Both the position numbers and the translations under genes were made by a program. From Nitrospirota bacterium (lineage in GTDB: Bacteria > Nitrospirota > 9FT-COMBO-42-15 > HDB-SIOI813), in contig JACRGV010000080.1 of NCBI GenBank assembly GCA_016212215.1, positions 1 to 47,132 on the forward strand: a DNA stretch of 47,132 nt. The letters run 5' to 3'. This document shows, one piece after another, positions 34,005 to 41,401 of the stretch. The notes below the pieces were generated by a model. That model was not told the origin of the DNA. It did not search any database and was given only the letters and a program-made list of their open reading frames with translations. Each line of letters starts with the position of its first letter. Within the stretch, counting starts at the first letter, position 1.

Positions 34005-34135
34005 GTTCAACCGAAAATTCTCTCCGGCGGGGTTGGAAAACCCCGCCTATCCATTTCCATGAGGATAGGCGGGACATTCCTGTCCCGCTGATTTTCATGG
34101 CCCTTTGTGAACCCTCGGTTCATGGGAGTTCATCC
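34005..34135 (+). repeat. Palindromic repeat copy R5 (core A)
   Basis: Complete copy with GAACCCTCGGTTC flank hairpin and GTTCATCC end. Between R4 and R5 (33868-34004) no gene is seen. Confidence 0.9.
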
Positions 34136-34144
34136 AAAAATGAC

Positions 34145-34225
34145 CCCAAGTAAGCAGTAAGCGGTAAGCAGTTAGCAGATAAAGACTGCCTTTCCTGTTT
34201 ACTGCTCACTGCTTACTGTTTACTA
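34145..34225. repeat. GTAAGCAGT-type short repeats with inverted partner
   Basis: AAGTAAGCAGTAAGCGGTAA (34145 onward) is mirrored by CTGCTCACTGCTTACTGTTT (34200 onward), so the block folds back on itself. It resembles the heptamer arrays but has a different unit. Confidence 0.65.
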
Positions 34226-34391
34226 TTTTCATTTCCCTTTGTGAGTACCCCGCTCATAACGGTTCATCCAAAAATCCCTTCCGGCGGGGTAAGAAAACCC
34301 CGCCTATCCATTTCTACGAGGATAGGCGGGACATTCTTGTCCCGTTGATTTTCATGGCCCTTTGTGAACCATGGCTCATGACGGTTCATCC
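34226..34391 (+). repeat. Palindromic repeat copy R6 (flank-only unit plus complete core A unit)
   Basis: A flank without core (TTTTCATTTCCCTTTGTGAG to GGTTCATCC, 34226-34269) is directly followed by a full unit (34263-34391). The two share the junction GGTTCATCC-AAAAATC. Confidence 0.9.
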
Positions 34392-34404
34392 GAAACTCTC
34401 TGCT

Positions 34405-35859
34405 TTAAATCCCAAGAGACTTCCACTTTTTATCTACCAGTTCTTTGATCTCAGTGGTCATCTCTATCTTGTTTCCCCATGGCCGGTTTACCTCTGGCGG
34501 GGATTTCATGGTGGCGTCTATGCCCATTTTGGCGCCGAGTTCGGGGAGTGGGGTTGAAAAATCTAGGTAGTCGAATGGTGTGTTCTCAATGACAAATGTA
34601 TCCCTGCCTGGGTCAACGCGGGTTGAGAGTGCCCATATAACGTCATCCCAGTTTCTGACATCAATATCATCATCCACAACGATAATATATTTTGTGTAGA
34701 GGAATTGTTTCAGGAATCCCCATAATCCCATCATCACCCTCTTTGCATGACCAGGAAATTCCTTCCTTATTGACACTACTGCAATCCTGTATGAAACAGC
34801 CTCCATCGGTAGGTGAAAGTCTGCTATTTCAGGGAACTGGTTTCTCAGAAGCGGCAGGAATATTCTGGTAAGTGCGAGGGCGATTATTGCATCTTCTTTT
34901 GGAGGGCGTCCTGTAATCGTTGAAAGATATATTGGATTGTTCCTGTGGGTTATACATTTTATCCTGAACACAGGAAACGACTCCTCTGTATTGTAGTATC
35001 CGGTATGGTCTGCGTAAGGCCCTTCAATCAATTCCTCACCCGGCAATACCTCGCCCTCAAGCACTATCTCACTTGATGCCGGCACCAGTAAATTAATGGT
35101 CTTGCACTGGACAAGCTCAATGGCCTCTTTACGAAGCAGGCCGGCAAAGTGAAATTCCCCGATCCTCTCAGGTACAGGAGTGACAGCGGCAATGGTTGTT
35201 GCAGGTTCGCACCCTATTGCAACAGAAACAGGCATCGGCACTTTCTTTTTCATCCATTCCCTGTAATGCTGCGCACCGCCCCGTGTCTGAAGCCATCTCA
35301 TTATAGTCCTGTCTCTCCCCACAACTTGCATCCTGTATACACCGACATTAAATGGCCCGCCATCCGGAGACTGTGTTATAACAAGCGGCCACGTTATAAG
35401 TGGTGCAACATCATCAGGCCAGCATGTCATAATGGGAAACTTTGACAGGTCTACATCCGCTCCTTTGATAACCACCTCCTGACAGACCGCACGGCTTACC
35501 GTCTTAGGCGTGAGGTTCATCAGCTTTGCAAAAAAAGGGAGCTTCTTTATCGCCTCAAATATCCCTTTAGGGGGTTCCGGCTGTTGAAGGTACGCGAGAA
35601 ATTGCCCGATCTCATCTAATCCAACCTCATCAGTCTCAAGCCCGAGGGCGACACGTTCCACTGTCCCATACAGATTTGCCGCTATGGGGACACTGTGACC
35701 TTTAACATTCTCGAACAGTACAGCAGTACCGCTTTTATGGAGCAGTCTGTCCAGTATCTCTGTAATCTCAAGATTAGGGTCTACCTCTGTCTTTACCCTT
35801 ACAAGCTGACCCTTCTTATCTATCGTATTGATAAAATCTCTCAAATCGTTATATGGCAT
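34405..35859 (-). CDS. ubiD: UbiD-family decarboxylase
   Basis: The 484-486-residue protein belongs to the prenylated-FMN-dependent UbiD family that removes the carboxyl group of 3-polyprenyl-4-hydroxybenzoate-type intermediates. Family segments are DLRDFINTIDKKGQLVRV, GVYRMQVVGRDR, EGPYADHTGYYNTEESFPVF and LGAKMGIDAT near the end. ATG 35859 (AGGG 5 nt upstream) or GTG 35865 is the start. Both are within 11 nt of the ubiA stop, so translation is coupled. UbiX, which makes the cofactor, is not in the window. Confidence 0.92.
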   Translation of the reverse strand: MPYNDLRDFINTIDKKGQLVRVKTEVDPNLEITEILDRLLHKSGTAVLFENVKGHSVPIAANLYGTVERVALGLETDEVGLDEIGQFLAYLQQPEPPKGIFEAIKKLPFFAKLMNLTPKTVSRAVCQEVVIKGADVDLSKFPIMTCWPDDVAPLITWPLVITQSPDGGPFNVGVYRMQVVGRDRTIMRWLQTRGGAQHYREWMKKKVPMPVSVAIGCEPATTIAAVTPVPERIGEFHFAGLLRKEAIELVQCKTINLLVPASSEIVLEGEVLPGEELIEGPYADHTGYYNTEESFPVFRIKCITHRNNPIYLSTITGRPPKEDAIIALALTRIFLPLLRNQFPEIADFHLPMEAVSYRIAVVSIRKEFPGHAKRVMMGLWGFLKQFLYTKYIIVVDDDIDVRNWDDVIWALSTRVDPGRDTFVIENTPFDYLDFSTPLPELGAKMGIDATMKSPPEVNRPWGNKIEMTTEIKELVDKKWKSLGI

Positions 35860-35869
35860 GTCCACCCTC

Positions 35870-36727
35870 TCATCCTGTTAATGTATCAGAAATAATTCCT
35901 ATCAGAATAATTATCCCTATCCAGATATGGGACTTGAAGAGGCGGAATAATCCTTCCCGTTCCAATCCCCTTCTAATCAGGATTACCTGATAAAGAAAGC
36001 CTAAGAAAACAAGGAAAACAGAGAACAGATATATTCGTCCCATTCCCGATATTAAACCTACTGCCGACAGTGTAACAATGGTCATCAGAAATATTACTGC
36101 AAGGGCAATATCCACATGATTACCAAAAAGTATGGCTGTTGATTTTACCCCGATCTTTAGATCATCCTCTATATCTACAAGGGCATAGATTGTATCATAT
36201 CCTGTAGCCCAGAATACAGTTGCAAGAAAGAAAAGCAATGAAGGTAATGATACCTCGTTCCTCACTGCCGCCCATGCCATTACTGCCCCCCATCCAAAGG
36301 CTGCACCAAGGAAAAGCTGTGGAAGTTGAATGTATCGTTTGGTAAATGGATATATAGCAGTTAAGGCGATTGCAACAAAAGAAAGCAGAAAAGCAAGTGT
36401 GTTCAGCATAAGCACAAGGGCCAGTGCTATCAGCAGTAATACAGACAGAACCACGAATGCCTCCTTTACGCTCAGCCTGCCTGATGCAAGAGGTCTCCCC
36501 TTTGTCCTTTCAACATAAGGGTCAAAGTTCCTGTCAGCAATGTCGTTTATTACACATCCGGCACTGCGGGTTATGAATGAACCTAAGATAAATATAATGA
36601 GATGTTTTAAAGATGGTTTACCATTCGATGCAAGAAACAGTGACCAGAGGGTGGGCATCATCAGAAGGAGTGTCCCGTACTGCTTATCAAGGCGAATCAG
36701 GTCAAAGACAGCCCTTACCTTTCCCAT
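35870..36727 (-). CDS. ubiA: UbiA-family polyprenyltransferase
   Basis: The 285-residue integral membrane protein has about eight helices. The prenyl-diphosphate site shows NDIADRNFD with TKGRPLASG after it (first Asp-rich motif), and DIEDDLKIG is the second. DKQYGTLLLMMPTLWSL is typical for 4-hydroxybenzoate polyprenyltransferases. It starts 2 nt after the ubiC-like stop, with GGGAAG as ribosome site. The place between a chorismate-lyase-like gene and ubiD makes 4-hydroxybenzoate the likely acceptor. Confidence 0.93.
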   Translation of the reverse strand: MGKVRAVFDLIRLDKQYGTLLLMMPTLWSLFLASNGKPSLKHLIIFILGSFITRSAGCVINDIADRNFDPYVERTKGRPLASGRLSVKEAFVVLSVLLLIALALVLMLNTLAFLLSFVAIALTAIYPFTKRYIQLPQLFLGAAFGWGAVMAWAAVRNEVSLPSLLFFLATVFWATGYDTIYALVDIEDDLKIGVKSTAILFGNHVDIALAVIFLMTIVTLSAVGLISGMGRIYLFSVFLVFLGFLYQVILIRRGLEREGLFRLFKSHIWIGIIILIGIISDTLTG

Positions 36728-36729
36728 AA

Positions 36730-37362
36730 TTACTTCCCGAAGTGCAAGGCTTCATTTAAACCGCCGCCTAAACCGCCATTCAGAACTTCCGGTGAAAACA
36801 CCTCAAATATTGCGGCATTAAACCCTTCGCCTCCACGCAGACGATAACACCTCGACCAGAAAACATTCTCATGTACTGCAAACTGTTCAGCAAGGTCATC
36901 ACTCTTCATCTGCACTATGAAAACCTGATCTTTTATAATCGGCATATTATATTCACCAAGGAGTATGCCCATCGGCTTATTCTTTCTGTCAATCCCCTTC
37001 TGTATCACACCCTCAATGTTTGATGAATCAATAACAGAATGGGCGTATACAATGTTATGCCCGTTACAGCACAGCCATGCATCACGGGCAGTAGCCTCTG
37101 CATCCTCTGTAGAATCAAGGTACTTCGCCATCTTTGCAGGCATATTTCCAAGCCGCTGGTCTTCAACCTGAACAGTAATCTCAGACAGATATAATGCACG
37201 CAGTATCCTTACAAGCGATCCGTCAGATAGAAGTGTAAGCCTTGTCAGCGGATTAACGTACCGGTCTTTACATGATGAGATAAAACCTTCTATATTCATC
37301 CACTTGTTAAAAGAGATGCGTTTGAACGGCAGACGTGATAAATAATAATTTTCTAAAAACAT
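36730..37362 (-). CDS. ubiC: Chorismate pyruvate-lyase-like protein (UbiC/DUF98 type)
   Basis: UbiC cuts chorismate to 4-hydroxybenzoate and pyruvate. The 210-residue product has the domain's course: NPLTRLTLLSDGSLVRIL, then ARDAWLCCNGHNIVYAHSVI (matching the LREILLCADG strand of UbiC), KPMGILLGEY, and AAIFEVFSPE with the late Glu. Sequence identity to E. coli UbiC appears low, so it may be the divergent DUF98 branch. It opens the ubiC-ubiA-ubiD operon. The start has no Shine-Dalgarno but has a -10-like box 7 nt upstream. Confidence 0.8.
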   Translation of the reverse strand: MFLENYYLSRLPFKRISFNKWMNIEGFISSCKDRYVNPLTRLTLLSDGSLVRILRALYLSEITVQVEDQRLGNMPAKMAKYLDSTEDAEATARDAWLCCNGHNIVYAHSVIDSSNIEGVIQKGIDRKNKPMGILLGEYNMPIIKDQVFIVQMKSDDLAEQFAVHENVFWSRCYRLRGGEGFNAAIFEVFSPEVLNGGLGGGLNEALHFGK

Positions 37363-37369
37363 ACCACAT

Positions 37370-37399
37370 AGAATAGAACAAAGGGATTTATCAAGTCAA
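37370..37399 (-). promoter_or_regulatory. Promoter of the quinone operon
   Basis: Minus-strand TTGACT (37394-37399), 18 bp and TATTCT (37370-37375), 7 nt before the ubiC-like ATG. Confidence 0.5.
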
Positions 37400-37422
37400 C
37401 TGGCAAATGGAATATTTGGCCG

Positions 37423-37572
37423 ATTCATCTGAAAATCAACCCCATCCCCACCCTAACCCTCCCCTTGAAGGGGAGGGAATCAACATAGCCCCCTCTCCCT
37501 CAGGGAGAGGGTTAGGGTGAGGGTGGGGTTTTCATTGCCATTTGTGAACCTACGGTTCATGGGAGTTCATCC
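37423..37572 (+). repeat. Palindromic repeat copy R7a (core B)
   Basis: It has the same flanks as the core A copies (TTCATCTGAAAATC and TTTTCATTGCCATTTGTGAA) but a different core: CCCCACCCTAACCCTCCCC and its long inverted partner GGTTAGGGTGAGGGTGGGG. Confidence 0.9.
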
Positions 37573-37650
37573 GAAAATCTCTCCGGCGGGGTAAGAAAAC
37601 CCCGCCTATCCATTTCCATGAGGATAGGCGGGACATTCTTGTCCCGCTCA
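37566..37650 (+). repeat. Palindromic repeat copy R7b (core A, truncated)
   Basis: Starts in the shared TTCATCCGAAAATC of R7a and runs through core A to GTCCCGCTCA. The right flank is missing and the kelch promoter begins 18 bp later. Confidence 0.9.
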
Positions 37651-37667
37651 CCAAAATAATTTTCCTA

Positions 37668-37696
37668 TTGACCCGCCTGATAACTTCACATACAAT
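37668..37696 (+). promoter_or_regulatory. Promoter of the kelch gene, leaderless
   Basis: TTGACC (37668-37673), exactly 17 bp and TACAAT (37691-37696). Only 8 nt separate the -10 box from the ATG at 37705. Confidence 0.7.
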
Positions 37697-37704
37697 ACGC
37701 AATC

Positions 37705-38613
37705 ATGTGGAAGATTATGCAGCCATTACAGACACCGCGGTCTCATCCTGCAACTGTTTCTTACAAGGGCAGGATATATGTTTTTGGGGGCGGCGGGCCG
37801 AATTTCCTTAGTCTTGACACTGTTGAGATTTATGACCCTGAGAGCAATACATGGACATGGGGTGCTTCTATGCCGACTCACCGTTCAGGGGCTGTGGCAG
37901 AAATTGTAAACGGCAAAGTCTATGTAACCGGAGGCGGTTATAAGAAGCCGGACGGCAAATTCAAATTTCTTCCGACTGTTGAGATATATGATCCTGAACA
38001 GGACAAATGGGAAAAAGGCCCTGATATGCTTATGCCGCATGATTATCCAGGTACAGCAGTATCAGGAAATAATATTTATATTATGGGCGGTCATCACCCT
38101 GATGCTACAGAAGGCGGCCCTTCTAAAGACCCTGGGTTCACATTCTGTGAGGTACTTGATGTTGGCATCGGAGAATGGAAAGAGATAGCACCGCTTTCAG
38201 TTCCAAGATTTGCTCTGAAGGGCGCTGTCCTTGAAGGCAATGTTATTGTTACCGGCGGGGTTGCGTTTGCCGCAAAAAGTCTGACTGAATATGACCTTAT
38301 TGACACCTATGACCCAAATAATAATGTATGGATAAAAAAAGAATGGCTTTCTCTTCCATGGCCTGCTGCGGCGCACGGTATTTGCGTGCATAAGGAATGT
38401 ATGTATATCTTCGGCGGTTACAGTACAGAAGGAATTCATACAAGGGCTGCCGGTTACTGTCCTGATATTAAGGAATGGCGGATGCTCCCCGCGATTGATA
38501 AACCCCGCGCTGCAATGGGTGTTGCTGTTGTTGATAATGATATTTACCTGATAGGCGGGTGGGAGGTTGACGGCAGAACGGTTATGGATACAGTAGCTTC
38601 CCTATCGCTATAG
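37705..38613 (+). CDS. Kelch-repeat beta-propeller protein
   Basis: The 302-residue protein contains six kelch units of about 45-50 residues with the GG doublet and downstream Y/W: RIYVFGGGGPN..EIYDPESNTW, KVYVTGGGYK..EIYDPEQDKW, NIYIMGGHHP, VIVTGGVAF..DTYDPNNNVW, CMYIFGGYST and DIYLIGGWEV. This would make one six-bladed propeller. There is no signal peptide, so it should be cytoplasmic. Kelch propellers are protein or sugar binders and some are sialate mutarotases; no catalytic residues can be assigned here. It is a single gene between two repeat copies with a leaderless-type promoter. Confidence 0.88.
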   Translation: MWKIMQPLQTPRSHPATVSYKGRIYVFGGGGPNFLSLDTVEIYDPESNTWTWGASMPTHRSGAVAEIVNGKVYVTGGGYKKPDGKFKFLPTVEIYDPEQDKWEKGPDMLMPHDYPGTAVSGNNIYIMGGHHPDATEGGPSKDPGFTFCEVLDVGIGEWKEIAPLSVPRFALKGAVLEGNVIVTGGVAFAAKSLTEYDLIDTYDPNNNVWIKKEWLSLPWPAAAHGICVHKECMYIFGGYSTEGIHTRAAGYCPDIKEWRMLPAIDKPRAAMGVAVVDNDIYLIGGWEVDGRTVMDTVASLSL

Positions 38614-38615
38614 TT

Positions 38616-38743
38616 GTTCACTCGAAAATCCCCTCCGGCGGGGTAAGAAAACCCCGCCTATCCATGTCTAAATTGAGGATAGGCGGGACATTCCTGTCCC
38701 GCTGATTTTCATTGTCCTTTGTCAGCCCACGGCTCAAGACCGG
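38616..38743 (+). repeat. Palindromic repeat copy R8 (core A)
   Basis: GTTCACTCGAAAATC end, core A with a 4-base expansion (ATGTCTAAATTGAGG) and CAGCCCACGGCTCA hairpin. It fills the gap between the kelch and SEC-C stop codons and ends 3 bp from the latter. Confidence 0.9.
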
Positions 38744-38746
38744 TTA

Positions 38747-39583
38747 TTACGCTCCATGACATTTCTTGTATTTCTTTCCACTGCCGCAGGAACAGGGGTC
38801 GTTGCGTCCCGGGGGTTTTGCCGATTCATTAAGGGTCTTGGATGAAAGAGCAGGGGCGTTTATTTCTACGTATACTTTAATCTTATCAATCAGTGCGTCT
38901 ACTGCCATTTCTGCTGATGTGTAACCTTCTCTGTAGTATTTTTCACTTACTGACTTTTCGATTTCTATCGCAGTTGTAATTTTAGATAGAGCATCCGAAG
39001 ATCCTTTCGGCGGGGTTAGAAAACCCCGCCTATCCAGTTTTATATTAACGATAGGCGGGACATTCTTGTCCCGCTCATTTTCCTCTCCCTTAGAAGATGC
39101 GGCAGCATAAATAATACGGCAGTATCCCTTCTCATTCGGTTTTGCATCCAATGAACCAAGATAGCCGCAGTGTTCAGGTCTTATATCATGGCCGCCAAGT
39201 ATAGCCGGATGGATAGTACATACATTATCTGAGGAAAGAAAAAGACATCTGAAGGCATACATAGCCCGCAGATTTATTAGGATTGTACTCCCGTTTACAG
39301 ATATGTTTTCTGCTATTATATTATATCGTTCAGGTGATTTAAACAGCGGTCTCGGAGGTCTTTCAGATGTTACATACCTTCCGACTACTCTTTGTTCTCT
39401 CTCTCTTATCCCCTTCAAAATCTCGTCTTTAAAATTACTGAGAAAATTACTGTTTCGACTGAGTCTCCAGTCTTTACTAACCTGATAGGCTATGATACCC
39501 CACCACGGGTCACAGCATTTCCCCTTGCAATATTCTATACATATTGAAGAGAATGATGATTGGTTTGATGAAGGATCTGTCAT
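38747..39583 (-). CDS. Cys-cluster protein with C-terminal SEC-C motif
   Basis: The 278-residue protein has an N-terminal YkgJ-like Cys cluster: CIEYCKGKCCDPWW, then RCLFLSSDNVCTIHP and RPEHCGYLG, a likely metal site. The C-terminal SEC-C zinc motif is PGRNDPCSCGSGKKYKKCHG. Residues about 164-198 are the in-frame translation of repeat R9, including RDKNVPPI and DRRGFLTPP, and separate the two metal regions. The protein follows the radical SAM gene by 34 bp on the same strand. Its role is unknown; SEC-C motifs bind zinc and ribosomes or SecB-like partners. Confidence 0.82.
   Translation of the reverse strand: MTDPSSNQSSFSSICIEYCKGKCCDPWWGIIAYQVSKDWRLSRNSNFLSNFKDEILKGIREREQRVVGRYVTSERPPRPLFKSPERYNIIAENISVNGSTILINLRAMYAFRCLFLSSDNVCTIHPAILGGHDIRPEHCGYLGSLDAKPNEKGYCRIIYAAASSKGEENERDKNVPPIVNIKLDRRGFLTPPKGSSDALSKITTAIEIEKSVSEKYYREGYTSAEMAVDALIDKIKVYVEINAPALSSKTLNESAKPPGRNDPCSCGSGKKYKKCHGA
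38992..39092 (+). repeat. Palindromic repeat copy R9 (core A), in frame inside the SEC-C gene
   Basis: CATCCGAAGATC end, TTCGGCGGGG, core A with altered loop (GTTTTATATTAACG) and GTCCCGCTCATTTTCC. The minus strand reads ERDKNVPPIVNIKLDRRGFL then TPP, the same frame as in slt. Confidence 0.9.
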
Positions 39584-39617
39584 ATTAGAGTTATTATGTG
39601 TAATTGCTTAGGTGACT

Positions 39618-40592
39618 TCATGGAACGAGTATAGATACTTTTGGGTATGTATCTTTAATTTTTGATTTTTCATTTTTTATTTTATTATATAGCTTTCCCT
39701 GATAAGAACCGCGTGAAGCAAGCTCTTTCTCTATCAAAGATATGAGTACCCTTTTTGATGTCTCCCATTTCGGTGCTACGAGAAACTCTCCTTTTAATTC
39801 TCCGGTGAGACGCTGTATGGCAATATCAGACGGAATTCTTTCAAGGAAATCGCATACAAGCTTTATATATTCATCCATTGCAAGAACCGGCACCTGCCCT
39901 GCCCTGTACATCTTTTCAAGGATCGTCTTTTCTGCAACATAAAGATGATGTATCTTCAATTCATCTATTTTAAAATTTCCAATAGCATCAGCAGTCTGCA
40001 TCATCATTTCCCGTGTTTCGCCGGGGAATCCTAAGATAATATGAGAACATACCCTCAGCCCTCTGAGTTTAGTGCGGTAAACTGCATCAACAAATTGTTC
40101 ATAAGAATGTCCCCTGTGCATCCTCACAAGTGTTTCATTGTGCATACTTTGAAGTCCTATCTCAACCCATAGATGAGTCTTTTGTGAATACTCAGCTAAC
40201 ATATCCAGTACATCATCAGGCAGGCAATCGGGCCTTGTCCCGATAGACAGACCGACTACCTCAGGAAATGAGAGCGCCTCGGCATACAGCTCTTTTAAGT
40301 GGCTTACAGGGCCATAAGTATTTGTGTACGCCTGAAAGTAGACAATAAATCTTTCAGCATTGAAATTATTCCTGTAGAATTCTATACCGTACTCTATCTG
40401 ATCCCGTACGGCCTTCCTCTCACCCTTTGAGTTAGGACTGAAACTCCTGTTCTCACAATATATACATCCACCAGTTCCGGCAGTACCATCCCTGTTAGGA
40501 CAAGTAAAACCGGCATCAAGTGCTATCTTATAGACTTTAAAAGGAAATATCTTTTTCAGATATTCACTGTATGAATAGTAGTATTTTCCCAA
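39618..40592 (-). CDS. TIGR01212-family radical SAM protein (YhcC-like)
   Basis: The 324-residue enzyme has the family's cluster site TCPNRDGTAGTGGCIYC (three Cys, the last pair C-x2-C), then YFQAYTNTYGP, GTRPDCLPDDVLD and EIGLQSMHNETL. The family has a radical SAM core like Elp3, but its reaction is not established. The start is TTG with AAGG 7 nt upstream. The last 20 residues (KIKNEKSKIKDTYPKVS) come from AT-rich repeat-like DNA and are not family sequence, so the C-terminus was extended. Confidence 0.9.
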   Translation of the reverse strand: MGKYYYSYSEYLKKIFPFKVYKIALDAGFTCPNRDGTAGTGGCIYCENRSFSPNSKGERKAVRDQIEYGIEFYRNNFNAERFIVYFQAYTNTYGPVSHLKELYAEALSFPEVVGLSIGTRPDCLPDDVLDMLAEYSQKTHLWVEIGLQSMHNETLVRMHRGHSYEQFVDAVYRTKLRGLRVCSHIILGFPGETREMMMQTADAIGNFKIDELKIHHLYVAEKTILEKMYRAGQVPVLAMDEYIKLVCDFLERIPSDIAIQRLTGELKGEFLVAPKWETSKRVLISLIEKELASRGSYQGKLYNKIKNEKSKIKDTYPKVSILVP

Positions 40593-40613
40593 CTCGTTAC
40601 CTTCCCTTTTTTG

Positions 40614-40756
40614 TTTCTTACTTCTTACCTCTTACTTCTTACCTCTTACTTCTTGCTTCTTACTTCTTGCTTCTTACTTCTTACTTCTTGCTTCTTGCTT
40701 CTTGCTTCTTACTTCTTACTTCTTGCTTCTTACTTCTTACTTCTTGCTTCTAACTT
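40614..40756. repeat. Heptamer array, TTCTTAC / TTCTTGC
   Basis: About 20 seven-base units between the radical SAM start and the PEBP stop. The last TTCTAAC-TTATC contains the PEBP stop codon (minus strand). Confidence 0.9.
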
Positions 40757-41318
40757 ATCTCCCATACTTCCCCATAATAACCGCTTTTCCCAGAACATGT
40801 CCTTTCATCCTTCCCTCGACATCTTCTTTCGATGCCTTTGGCCCGATTCCAAGGTTTGGGATATCGAGGGCGTATAGTGTAAAGAAATACCTGTGGACCG
40901 GTCCTTTAGGAGGGCAAGGCCCGCCGTAACCGGCACGTCTGAAGCTTGTGATCCCCTGTTTTGCGCCATTCGAAAGTGCCGGTTCTTTTGAGAGTCCTTC
41001 TAATAACTCCTTTGCCTCAGCAGGGATGTCATATAATATCCAGTGATTGAATGTCCCAACCGGTGCATCCGGGTCATCCATAATCAGCGTAAAACTTCCG
41101 ATACCTTCAGGTACTCCATCCCATGTAAGCCCGGGCGATTTGTCGGCCCCATCACATGTATAAGGTTTGGGTATCGTGCCTCCCTCTTTGAAAGCATCAC
41201 TCTTCAACGTGAAAATCATTTGCCCCCCTCCTTTCTGTGCCGGTAAACCGGAATTTGTAAATATGGCGAGTACACCAAGAGTCACACATAATAATAAGAT
41301 AATATAACGTTTATTCAT
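40755..41318 (-). CDS. Exported PEBP-family protein (YbhB/YbcL type)
   Basis: The 187-residue protein has a signal peptide (MNKRYIILLLCVTLGVLAIF) and a phosphatidylethanolamine-binding/Raf-inhibitor-like fold: YTCDGADKSPGLTWDGVP, the DPDAP motif, FNHWILYDIP, and GPCPPKGPVHRYFFTLYALD. Bacterial members bind small ligands; their role is undefined. ATG 41318 is preferred over the in-frame start at 41333 since AAGGA lies 5 nt upstream. Confidence 0.92.
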   Translation of the reverse strand: MNKRYIILLLCVTLGVLAIFTNSGLPAQKGGGQMIFTLKSDAFKEGGTIPKPYTCDGADKSPGLTWDGVPEGIGSFTLIMDDPDAPVGTFNHWILYDIPAEAKELLEGLSKEPALSNGAKQGITSFRRAGYGGPCPPKGPVHRYFFTLYALDIPNLGIGPKASKEDVEGRMKGHVLGKAVIMGKYGR

Positions 41319-41354
41319 AAAAATCCTTGCCAAAAAATACCCGCCCGATTCTCT

Positions 41355-41384
41355 ATTATAATCCTATAAAATATGATTATGCAA
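41355..41384 (-). promoter_or_regulatory. Promoter of the PEBP gene
   Basis: Minus-strand TTGCAT (41379-41384), 18 bp and TATAAT (41355-41360), about 35 bp before the ATG. Confidence 0.55.
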
Positions 41385-41401
41385 CCGCTGTTGCCTGGGT
41401 A

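Noticed and set aside
40571-40929. Plus-strand frames with LLLTSYFLLLTS repeats resembling membrane proteins
   Set aside because: They are translations of the TTCTTAC heptamer array and shift with each unit; no ribosome site or family match.
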